NCBI RefSeq assembly: GCF_947507565.1
Contig: NC_089177.1
Location: forward strand, 2,294,001 to 2,358,000
DNA length: 64,000 nt
Reading direction: 5' to 3'
From: Oscarella lobularis
Taxonomy: Eukaryota > Porifera > Homoscleromorpha > Homosclerophorida > Oscarellidae
Both the position numbers and the translations under genes were made by a program. Numbering within the stretch: the first letter of the stretch is position 1; each line of letters opens with the position of its first letter. Positions 33,070-43,980 of this stretch are shown one piece after another. The notes beneath the pieces are model-generated. The model was not told the origin of the DNA. It saw nothing but the letters and a program-made list of their open reading frames with translations, and searched no databases.

Positions 33070-34354
33070 CTATTTAAGCGTCTGTCTTTGACACAGGGGT
33101 GCTCCGTTACTTTCTAGAGTATCCATAATCTCTAGACTCAGGCCTATCTGCGTTTCTTTCAAGTTGTCGTGGCGTTTTTCGGCTGAACCTCGGTTGCTTT
33201 TGTTTCTTCGCATCTTCCATATGAAGCATATCATCACAATGAAGACAATCGGTAATCCAAACTTCAGAAAATCTGCCCAGTGCAAGTGGCTGACGTTCTG
33301 TGTTGGAAAGGTTGGAAACGGCTCTGTGCCAACAACAACGACGCGATAAAAAACCGTCGTCTCATTTGAGATTTTGCAAACGTAGGTCCCCGCATCCGTC
33401 TCGTTCACATTCCTGATGGAATACCTCAGATCTTCTTTCCCAGGCAAAGGAAAGAGGAAGCTCGCACGCAGCTCTTCACTTCTTATATTCCAGATCAGCA
33501 TCGATGGAGCGTTAGTTTTTCCGCAATCTAAACTGACGTTCTGTCCGACGTGAACTTGAACGGATGTCTCGTTCTGGCCTGGAATCCACCATGCTGGCCT
33601 GACCGTCAGTTCAAACGTGGACACGGCGTGCTCCCCGTCTTGACAAGAATAGAAGCCAGAATCGTGCGGAGTTACACTTTGCAAGTGAAGTGTCGCTTCG
33701 GGCCAGTGCTTCGTGGAATTGACTTTGAGCCAAGCCACTCCCTGCTCGGCTATGGGGCAGTCAACTTCGACGTCATCTCCTATTTCGGCTATTATTGGTC
33801 CTTCAGTCTTGCTGGTAAGCTCTGCGGGGATAAAAAATGCGCATATAATATAAGTATTGTACGAACGAGATTTTTCTGACAAACCGTTTATAACGGATCT
33901 GGCCTCGAAAATGGGTCCGGGTCCGCCCTCGTTTGCTTTGCACCTGCACACGGACGTTCCCACGAGCGGCGAGTGGTAGGAGATTCGAGTTGTGCATGTG
34001 CTCTTCTCCTTTTGTTCGCTTATGTATTTCCCTTCGATTTCTCGAAGGAACTCTTCGCCTTCGTTTGACCATTGAAACCACGTAGTGAAGTCGCTGCAGT
34101 TCTTTCCACGTGGTGGAGTTATTGTACAGCAAAGCGTCGTTGCGTCGCCGTGTTTTTGGATTTTTATATTGAGTTTGGGAGGGTGAATGGAAACTACGAA
34201 TTCTCCATGTGATAGACTGTATATATGGGGACCTGGTTATGTACTACCTATTGGTCCAGAGACGATAGCTACTAGTAAAGCTAAAACGGCCGTCCTACAC
34301 ACACAATTTTCTGTTAATAGCGGGAAACGAAGAGGTAGTTTGAGACCTGTTCAT
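33070..34354 (-). CDS. IgR-1, duplicate copy
   Basis: Identical to 23259-24543: signal peptide, three Ig-like domains, one TM helix, tyrosine-free tail. Assembly duplicate. Confidence 0.82.
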
Positions 34355-34770
34355 GGTGAAGCAACGCTGCCTGACGTAATGTATTTGGATATGAGGCAAC
34401 GAATGTCCTATGTTACGCAACGACTGACAGTTGATTTTAAGTTACACTTCCGCTTAGTGTGAAATTGCTGTAGGGAATTGTGACGTCACCAAACCGGAAA
34501 TCTAACGGAATTAGATGTAATTTGATTATTATTAATTAAGCAATTGTAGCTACTGTAGTGGTCTTCGCTGAGTCCTTTCAGTCTTGGCTATTAAGTTCTG
34601 AAGGAAGGGGAGGGAGTTCACTTTCGAAGTAAACAGTTCAGAGAGTGCAACCATTCCCCCGCTTGCTCCCACTGACTCCCTCACTCCCCAAGACACAGAA
34701 ACGAACGTTATTTTTGCACTAGATCGGGCTTCTACAAGTACGGCTTATCTTTTTCTCTTTTATAGGCACC

Positions 34771-37241
34771 ATGAATGCTCCTGTACAGTTTGGGCGTTTG
34801 CTGGCCTTGTTCTTCTGCACCGTCGTGGAAATTTCTGCTGTTCAAGGTCAAGGTAAGAGATCGAGCTCCCAAACAATAGTATTGTTGATAATGTACGCCG
34901 TCTGATCGTTATCATGCGCATTGTATAGCTACGATCAGAGCTCCTTCTAAATTTGGCGCTTGTTATACGTAGGACAAGAGAGCCACCAGCTTGGCAAGCG
35001 ATCTCCTTATGAGAAAATCGTGCAGGAAGGCCAACCGTTTCGCCTGCTCTGCATCCATCGAGACATCTCGGGATGGAAAAAGAATGGACGGCCAGTTCAA
35101 ACCCAGAGCCGATTGCAAATCATTCCCATGGGTCCATACAAAGCGCTGGACGTTTCGAAAGCCCAGCTCGGCGACAGCGGTCTCTACGAGTGCATAGCAA
35201 CGGGCGGACGAACGGCGTCCGCTTGGTCCGTTGACGTGTATCAAAAAGGTAAAATTTTCGTTCCCACTCTGTTTTTTTTCCGTCTCACCTCCGCATATTT
35301 CACTTTCGTTTGGGAATGTAGGCGTTCTTTCGATTGAAGGGATCGACGTGCGCAGCGGATCGGTCGAGGTGTACGCCGGACTTACGGTCGTGCTACGATG
35401 CGTTGGTAAGCTTTTCGCCATGCTCGCCTGGAGAGAGGGCAACGAGTACGTCGAGCATCGAGCTCGTCACGATCTCAGGCGCTCTCGAATCGATTCCGAA
35501 ACGCGACTCGCCGTTCTTTCCATTCGAGACGTTCAACTCTCCGACGCGGGAAGATACGATTGCATAGGCTATCCCGAATTCCACGGTCCTTATTCTCGGG
35601 AATCGGTCGACGTCAAGGTGCTTCGACCGGAGCCCATCCGATTTACCGTCACGCCGTCGAACGTGTCCGCCTACGAAGGAGAACGCGTTATTGTTTATTG
35701 TAGCGCCGCTGGAAGGCCATCGCCTTCGGTCCATTGGGCTAGGGAAACGAAGACTGGTGTGAGAGTTTCCTTTGCGAAGATAGCGACACCAGATGGACGG
35801 CTCGTTTTTCCTTCTCTATCTAAAGAGAACGAAGGAATTTATCAATGTGTGGCGGAGAATGCTCTCGGAAAGATGTCCTTGCGAATTCGAGTTTCCATTC
35901 GAGTTGCAGGTACCGTGCATGACACTACTAGTAGTGAGCGTCCCACAGAGGCTGAACCTTTTCACTCCAGACGTTCACAATATGGACGTTCTTCTTACCC
36001 ACTCGCCTCAGTCCGTTCTTATGACCTGTAACGTAAGTCGAACGTTTTCCGTGGCCTGGCTCAAAGACGGCAAAATGATTCGCGACTGCAATGACAGTCG
36101 CCTGCACTTTCCTGCCTTCGACTTCGGTTCGGCTTTGGTGATTCAAGCCATTGGCTATGCAGACAAGGGCCTCTACGAAGCTCGTGCTCGTGTCGACGGA
36201 AAGCTGGTTTACAAGTACTCCGTATTTCTTAATATCAGAGGTAAATTTCTGATTTTTTGACGTGTGATTTTGCAGCATTTCTTTCTCCCTTCACTGAAGG
36301 TGTTCCTACTCCTCCAAGAAACGTTAGTGTAACGTTCAAGTGCAGCACCACTCTAAGATCTACTCTGTTGTCTGTTTCTTGGCTGCCTCCTGTATTTCGC
36401 GGCGAAGACGACGAAGAAAACCTCCTCTATTCTATTGTAGTTACGACTATTGAAATACGACATCTGAAAATCACACGTCGATATAAAGTGGAGTCGAATG
36501 CAACGGTAGCTGAACTAAAACTAGAGGCAAGGTGCACGAGTTGCACAGCAATCCACTTCATTGAAGTCTACGCTGTCAATTCTATTGGAAGAAGCAACGC
36601 AGCTCTGCCAGTAGCAACGGCCAGTGAAAGTTCAAGTAATTTAATTGGCCTACTCTATGTCTGTCAATTTTTTATTCATTAGCTCTGCTAAAACGAAATT
36701 GTAACCGAACTATTTCATCGATCCCTGTACTGAAATCTTACCCAGGATTTCAAATGAAGCTCAAAGTGGCAGATCGGTCTTGTTTGAAGGTTTGTCTCGT
36801 ATAGCATTTAGTGTCTTCTCCCTCCTAAGATCGTTTTAGTCTGGTCAAACTCACTTTGTTGACGCACTGCAAAGTGCTATTTATGACTATGCAAAGGCGG
36901 CGTCTGAAATTGCCTATCGCGCCCAGCTGGTTTTTGAAATAGTTTCAAATGAGTTCCTGAATCAGTTTATTATTTACTCTGTTCCTGGCCGGTTGGACGT
37001 TGACGAATCCATAGCCCTAATAAAAGCCCTTGAACGTCCTTTGAGGTTTGATTCCGGTAGCGGACACGCTTTCAAAGCGAAGGATCTTCAAGAGTGCAAA
37101 TTTAAAGTTCACGATTGCAACGTTTTTTATGCCAAGGGAATAAGTCGCCACAGGGATTGTCAGATAGGAGGACGGAAGAATAGGGGTTGCAACGTCTCAA
37201 GCTTCGTCTACCAAGTGAAGAAATTCTGTGAGCTTCTATAG
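34771..37241 (+). CDS. IgFN-1, duplicate copy
   Basis: Identical to 24960-27430: signal peptide, Ig1-4, FN3-like domain, FYAxGI C-terminal module. Assembly duplicate. The intergenic sequence 34355-34770 duplicates the pair 1 promoter with its CRE and ETS-like sites. Confidence 0.82.
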
Positions 37242-37362
37242 CCTGCACCTACAGCTTGAAAGATAGGTTAGCATGACTTGCAAAAAGCATCCGCTTCTTT
37301 TAACACAGCCATAGACAAGCAAGCACACAGTCACTGATTCTTATTCTAAAATGCTTTAAATG

Positions 37363-38473
37363 TTAGATTTCAGTTTCCATGCTTGCCTGGCGTTCGTTCA
37401 TATCATTCATCATATCTGCGACTTCTACTTGATGAGGACAACTGCATGTCTGTTCGCCATGTCTGGAGCCTTTCGACTCACGTCTACGACGTTTCCGCTT
37501 CGCTATTGCTATCGCTACCAATACCACACCACCTACCACACCACCACCACCCACCACACCTACCACTGTGGCAGTTCTGTGGTTACTTTCTGGTGATTCA
37601 GAGGCAGCAGTAACCGTGGAATTCGTGGTAGTGATTTGCGTTTTGTCTTCTAAATACCACTTCCACTACCACTACTATCAACAGCAGGAAATGTACCTTC
37701 CACCAATTGACCACTTGTAGTTGGCGAATCTGTGCTATTTGGTGTTTCGTGCTCTGAAAATACCTAATTAATATTTTTACAGCACGTAATAACGTTGTAC
37801 CGGATATGTGAAGTCTGACGATGTTTGGACTTCTTTGTGATGCCCAACAGGTGTAGTCGCCAGAATCATTTGGCCGTGCGTTATTTATCAGCCATGTGAC
37901 GTTTGGGATCAGATGTCCCGTTGGCATCTGCCACACGATGTTATCCTGCTGCGATGACTCAGGACAGGACAACGAAATTGACTCTCCACTTTGTCCTTCT
38001 CTAAGTGTGAGACTTGGCATTGCTAGAAATGATGTCAATAATTACTCAACTTGAATTAGGATACGCCAGTTTTGCTTACAAATGTAAAATTGTGCAAACA
38101 GCGTCGTATTTGTGACGGCACAAGCGTATAGGCCAATATAATTGAACGTTTCTGGCAAGAATGTAATTCCCAAGGAAGATTTGCACGGTCCGTCCGACAC
38201 AATGCTGTACTGAGAACTATCCTCTCCGATGACGATGGCCGCCTTGTCTTTTTTCTCAAATGTCCAAATAAAGCCACTGCAATTGTAGCTTGCTGAAGAA
38301 ACGCTACAGGTGAGAAAGATAAGATTTGGATGATGTCTTTCTTCCTTTTTAATGTACGCTAACAAAAGAAAGCCGTGAGGCTACATACAATAAAGCGACA
38401 TTTAGAGACTACCTGTAGCGCATGGGAAACAGCATAGCAGAAGTATACAAGCCATTCTTGAAAGTATTGGCAT
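37363..38473 (-). CDS. IgR-2, duplicate copy
   Basis: Identical to 27552-28662: signal peptide, two Ig domains, Ser/Thr stalk, TM helix and basic tail. Assembly duplicate. Confidence 0.8.
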
Positions 38474-39078
38474 TGTGGTTGATTCAGACGCCTAAAAATA
38501 AGATACATTGACCTTTCCACTGGCCTAGCCTTAAAGAGGTTGCTCGAAAACGGGCCAAAGAAGAGAAAAGCAACGTTCTGTCAAACCCGGATACAGTTCG
38601 GGCCACGTGTGCAATGTACTGAATAAATCTCCTAAAGCACCATACCACGCTACAGAGAGCTGTCGCCGGACGACAAAACGTTTAGACTCGGCGGGGTCCG
38701 TGCTCGGAGAGAGAGAAAGATGACTACCCCTGATTGCATGCATACCTAATTAGCTGTCGACGGTGTGGCGCTTTTCCCTCCTGTCTGTGTTTAGAAAAGC
38801 CGGCTTTTTGAGCGTTTAGCTGCTGCCTAGTGCTAGTATACAGCAAGAAACAGCTGGCGCCGGCGCTGATTCGCGATATCAATTTGAAGGCGGACTTGAA
38901 CTAACAACGTTATCTAATCTGTCCATACAGATGAGGAGGTCACACTTTGGTATACGCCTTTGTAGTGTTGAGAATTGCATGTTCTTTACGAAAGCTGACA
39001 GCCTATACTATTACTAGTCCAACATTTCTACTCTGGCTTTCTGATTCTCAAAAACGCTTGGAGCTCATTAATTCCGAA

Positions 39079-41529
39079 ATGCAAGGGTTTCTTTTTCGAA
39101 TTCTGTTATTTTGGACTGTCAGTAAGAATCTATTGCTTGCTTGGTATGAGAAGCGAATCTTTTCACGTAAGCATGACCGACAGAAAATGCTGAGACAGAA
39201 GTTGCAGCAGTAGTAGTCTAGTAGGAATGCTGCATGACTTTGAAGTACTACAGTGGGCATGCAATCGTAGTTTTTCTTTATTTCTAGTTAAAGCCAATGA
39301 CTGCAATCAGCAAAGAGCGTTTTCAGGGGTTGTCGACGTGGTCGAAGGCGACTCGTTCACCTTGTGCTGTGACGTCAACCGACCTGCGAACTGGACGAAA
39401 AACGGCGTAGACGTGATGGCGCTCGAATTGAACGACAATGACAGCAACAGATTCAAAATCGAGGAAAACTCACTCGGAATTCGAACTCATCTGAGCGTGA
39501 GTCGAGCAATGTACGAGCAAGACAACGAGGTGGCATATCAGTGTGTGGCAACGTCACCGTCCGGTGACGCAGTCGTGGCAGAGCGAAAAGTGAGAGTACG
39601 TCGAAAAGGTGAATTATGTTGAGCCATAATTTTACATTAGTGCTTTCTAAATAAATATTTGCCTAATTTATTTATGCAGCCGAGGTCTCTTTTCATGGGC
39701 CACGTAGTTTGGTTGTCGAGGCCACCGTTGGCGACAACGTCGCTCTGAACTGCTCAGGTCGTCATCTGTTTTTCATCAAATGGTTCAAAGACGGACTCTT
39801 TGCCGGCGGTGCGTCGAGGTATCGCGTGAGCTCTTGGCGGCAACATTCTCATGCGATCAGAGGAACCGTTCTCTATATAACATCTGTTCAAATTCTGGAC
39901 GGAGGACGATATGAATGCCGCGGCTATCCGCAGTGGGGAACACTTCACCGAGTCGTAACCGTAACGCTCGAAGTGTTTCCGACTGAACCTCCTCGCTTCC
40001 TTGAAGAGCCGCGGAGCGTGCTGGCTCATCTCAACACGACTGTATCTCTCCGCTGTAGTGTTGTTGGTCGTCCCAGACCTCGCCTGTATTGGATACGAGA
40101 GGGTAAAGTGGGGGGCTATCGAGAGAGATTGAGTGGTCACGTCGATGTTGTTACTATTCGGTCTTTGAGTCATGAAGACGAAGGTGCATACTATTGCGTG
40201 GCTGAGAATTCCGTTGCATCCGTCCCTTCATCTCCTGCAGTTATTTCTATTATAGTCCCAGGTATTCTCTAGCTGCCTGTTTTTTTTGAATAATTACCTT
40301 TGCGCGTGTAGTGCTGTTTGTGCAAGAGGTAACGGTGATGGTGACCAATTTATTGGAGGAACAAGAACATTTGCTGATAACCTGTGCGTTTCATTACCCC
40401 ACTAACGTAACATGGCTGAAAGATGGTGAGCCAATTGATGGTCAAGACTCTCGTATATTCTTTTCAAAAACCGAACGAAATTCCGCTCTAGCAATATCGC
40501 ATGCTTCTTACAGAGATCAAGGGCTTTACAAGGCAACTTCGTTCGTCAATGGCAAACAAATTCAAACGTGTCAGACTCATCTTTTGATAATAGGTAACGT
40601 TATTTTCACGAAATCCAAGTCTCATTTATTGTCTTTTGTGCTAAGGACCTCCTTTGCCACCAGAATTGGTTTTCGCAGGTTTTATTTGCAAGTTTGGAAA
40701 CTTGACGATGCACGCGTCCTGGTCTCCGCCTAAGTTTAGCAGTTCTGACATCCGCTACCTTCTCAAATTGACTGTCATTGATGTCGAGAAGGTGACTGTT
40801 TGGACAAGACAAGAGGCTGTGTCGACTGTGGAACATTTCAACTTTTGGTTAAATCGTAGCTGCCAAGGTTGCTCCAACTCTCTCGCTTACCTGCTCGAGG
40901 TCTACAGCATTAATTCATATGGACAGAGCAAGCCGTCTTTGCCTAAGGACATAGATGCGACATCGTCTCTTACCTGTAATCTCGTAAATAAACTTCTACC
41001 TTAGTGATCATTGACTTTTAGATGGCACTGGCAGCTGCGGAGCTGGTGTTATATCAATTCCAATAGTGAAATCATATCCTGGCTTTCAGATTAGACTTGA
41101 AGACAAAAACAGAACTTGTCATAAGGTTTTTGCCATTGACGTCGTGTTGAATATTTGCAGCTAATCGTGGTACTTGCGTTTCAGAAACTGGAGGCAGATT
41201 TTGACAGAAAGTTGCAGTCAGTTATGGTCAGATTTGTAAGTGAGGCAATGAGCACTTATACTGTCAGCCTTTCAAGCAATGGTCACTTCACCTACAATGT
41301 GATCAGCAATCCCTCCTTTAGTCAGTTTATCATTCGGTTTGTTCTAACGTCTACTGTTTCAGTAGAACTTCGTATCCAAGCGATTAAGACTGTGCAAAAT
41401 AGAATCAATGATTTTGCACAAGAGGGAAGATTTATTGCTGTTGGGACACACTGTACACTGAACTTTGCTGTTTGCACTACGTTTTATGCAAAGGGAATCA
41501 TTCATGCCAACGACTGCAAAATTTCCTAG
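39079..41529 (+). CDS. Secreted Ig4-FN3 protein IgFN-2 (pair 2, plus member), complete
   Basis: Signal peptide exon from 39079 (MQGFLFRILLFWTV, phase-1 donor), then Ig1 (FTLCCDVNRPANWTKNG, VAYQCVATS). Ig2 (LNCSGRHLFFIKWFKDG, DGGRYECRG) and Ig3 (SLRCSVVGRPRPRLYW, DEGAYYCVAEN) share one exon. Ig4 (LLITCAFHYPTNVTWLKDG) again lacks the second Cys (DQGLYKATS). An FN3-like domain follows (LTMHASWSPP, YLLEVYSINSYGQS). The C-terminal module has SYPGFQIRLEDKNRTC, a region FDRKLQSVMVRFV..FSQFIIRF, and CTLNFAVCTTFYAKGI..NDCKI, then stop. No TM segment. The sequence after 40262 is unique and completes the gene that the first contig breaks. Confidence 0.83.
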
Positions 41530-42054
41530 TGTAGACAGAATCTACAAATATTATTGAATCGACTAGTAGAATTCAATAGCTCGTGAACAGACGCGGTCGC
41601 GACGCGATCCCGCTCAGCGCTGGCGCTTGGAACAAAAAGAAGACGCTCGGACCGTAGGAACGCGGGACTGCCGTCGCGTCGTCCTCCGCGCTCCGGTAAG
41701 CATCCGCGCAGCACCGTATCCTTCTCCTACGATCAACATCCGCTTCTCAGAAAACGAAGACACTCCCTCACCTCCTCCAAGGTCGAACAAAGCGCGATTT
41801 GCCTCGACGAAGCGAAAGCGACACCGTGTTATTCCATTGCGATCCCAGATCGTTCGCGACAGCTGTCGAGTTCTGCTGGCCACTCAGTCAGGTGAGTTAG
41901 ACTAAGATCTAGTACAATACGCATGCATGTAGATCTACGTATGTTTATCGAGACTCGGTTTTAAGTGTCATCAAGAGGTTCTGCGAATTCATCAAACTAG
42001 TCGGAAGATTAGACCTAGACCAAGGATTGTAGACTAAGAGGGAACAATCCTTGC
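41530..42054. other. Convergent region between IgFN-2 and IgR-3
   Basis: Wider than the other convergent gaps (121 and 85 bp). A GC-richer block at about 41585-41900 has overlapping Arg-rich frames on both strands and a GT donor-like end (caggtgag, 41889). I recognise no product; it could be an inserted fragment or a non-coding exon. Confidence 0.4.
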
Positions 42055-43250
42055 TTAGACAGACTGCTCATTCAACGTCTCCACCACTTCAAGATGTTGT
42101 CCATCCTTTTGCTTACGCTCAAATTCTTCTTTTGAAATTTTACCTGTGCTTTCAGCTTTCTTTCGGGCGGAAGTAGACCGTCTATGACGTTTCCACATGA
42201 AGAAAGCAATCGCCAAAGCCAAAATCCCTGTGCCAACCACTGCGCCAACCACTTCACCAACCACATCATTTTTTGGTGATGCAGTCTGAGAGGTAGCAGT
42301 AGTTGTTGTAAAATTTGCGATGGTGGTTAGTCCTTTGTCCTCTAGACATACCCACTACCACCAATCAACAGCACAAAATCACAATGTACCTTCACTTGAT
42401 CGACTTTCTGGCAATTTAGAGGTAGCAGCAGCAGTAATAATTATATTAGTCGTCGGTGTTTCGTTTTCTAGAAGCACCCATTAATAAAATATTCTATCAG
42501 CTTTAATTAATTACCATCTGTAGTAATTATAGAGACAGACGACATAACGGTTGGGCCCGGTATATCCCTTATTGTACAGTTGTAGACCCCAGTGGAAGTG
42601 ACGTTTGATAGACATAAGGATGAGTTTTGATTAACTTTTCCAACTAATGGCGGAACTTCCCATGATATCCGTAACTTCTTAGCTTCATCATATTGAATTC
42701 CAGGACAGCTAAGGCATAGCGATGAACCCTTTGGCACATTTTGCAGAGTGTGCGTTGCGCGAGAAAACTCTATTTGTGAAAAAAATGTCATTTACAGTAT
42801 ATGTAACGCGTCAAGTGCTAGACATGCTAGAGCTCACTTGGAATATTAGCAGGCTTTGATATAAGTGGGGAAAGGTCGTTGTCAGCCTTACAAATGAAAG
42901 GCCCCCGAGAAGGTGTCATCTCTAGGTTTTTGCCCAGGGCGATATAAAGGGAGAGTTGACAACCATTGTCTGATAGATGAAGTTGGTTATTTGAACTTGG
43001 GGAAATTCTTTGTCCACTTTCATCAAATGAAATGTTAAAAGTGTCACATAAATTGAGGACGGGATTTATGTGACACTCGAGCAATATTTCATTTCTTTCT
43101 GATTTATAGCTGAGTTCGACATATATATTACTCTTATCTAAAACAAAGCGTCTCCACTCAGTCATCTGACTGTTATGCCATCATACCTGCACAATATGCA
43201 GTTGATATTATAGATGTCAATATAGTTGCCAATAGCAATACCGCTATCAT
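42055..43250 (-). CDS. Ig-domain membrane protein IgR-3 (pair 3, minus member)
   Basis: Signal peptide MIAVLLLATILTSIISTAYC from 43250, then an intron of about 52 bp ending cgctttgttttag. D1 (NEILLECHINPVLNLCDTF, SRGPFICKADND) and D2 (SLCLSCPGIQYDEAK, TGVYNCTIRD) are divergent Ig-like domains. A short Thr-rich stalk and a TM helix VVGAVVGTGILALAIAFFMW follow, then a charged tail ending LNEQSV with no tyrosine. 730 bp from divergent IgFN-3. Confidence 0.78.
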
Positions 43251-43980
43251 AATTGATCTATAGAACACGTAATTCAAATGCACCGGACAGTAGATACCCT
43301 GACGTAGACCTAGTCTCGCGTGGCCAGACCCTTCAGGGGAAGGGTCTGGCCACGCGAGACTGACCACACCGTTACCCGGATATGGTTCGGGGGCTAAAAG
43401 GGCGTGTTTCCGTGACTGAGGCTAGCCTTAGGATCGAGCTTCAATTAGTAGGTGGTTATAGAGCGGCTTCACAATGTAGTGATAACAACATATGCGGGTG
43501 GAGGAGCAAGACTCGGACCGTGAGGCAACTTAGACGTCTCACGGCTTCTGAACTTGCTGAGGATTCGTCTATACTGAGTACTTACAATCAGCTATATGTG
43601 CGGTGCTTATGCCTATAGAATATGTGCCGCTCCGTCGACGTTGTCGTACCACCTCAGTGACCTGTGCCGTGTGACCTGAGAGACCGGCCGGGACTTAATT
43701 GTAGGTAATTAATAAATCCGTAACACTGACTACATGCTATAAAGCCACGTCTTTAATTATTAATAGAGCTTTGGATGAATATATTAGAAAAAACCATCCA
43801 GCTAACTGTTTGAGCCTCAGCGGATAAACATCGAAGATTCTCGCGGGGCGGGACAGGTATGGTAATTGACTTAGCTTTGTCCAGTCACAAGCGTCCCTGC
43901 AAGAACGGTTGTCTTCGGCTTGCACGCGCTATTAACTGGCAGTCACAGCGTACGCATCAGCAGCAGTTTCTCCTACAGTC
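43251..43980. promoter_or_regulatory. Bidirectional promoter region of pair 3, with inserted hairpin
   Basis: 730 bp between the IgR-3 and IgFN-3 starts, the longest of the four shared upstream regions. A hairpin element (43312-43361) accounts for part of the extra length. TAATTA sites occur near 43709 and 43757. No gene seen. Confidence 0.45.
43312..43361. repeat. Perfect 23-bp inverted repeat (hairpin)
   Basis: Arms 43312-43334 (beginning agtctcgcgtggccagac) and 43339-43361 are perfect inverted copies around a 4-base loop aggg. Looks like a MITE terminus or a stand-alone fold-back element. It is too long for chance. Confidence 0.9.

Larger units (their letters stand above)
30652..40262. 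repeat. Second copy of the 9611-bp overlap
   Basis: Starts at the first base after the N run, in the middle of the last exon of the KH/NYN gene (equal to 20841), and stays identical to the first copy until 40262. After that the right contig continues IgFN-2. Genes inside should not be counted twice. Confidence 0.95.

Noticed and set aside
20841-40262. A genuine 9.6-kb segmental duplication of five genes
   Set aside because: Complete identity and borders exactly at the N run fit a contig overlap far better than biology.
41614-41905. Overlapping 89- and 92-codon frames on both strands
   Set aside because: Arg/Pro/Ser-rich composition on both strands points to GC bias; no start context or homologue recognised.
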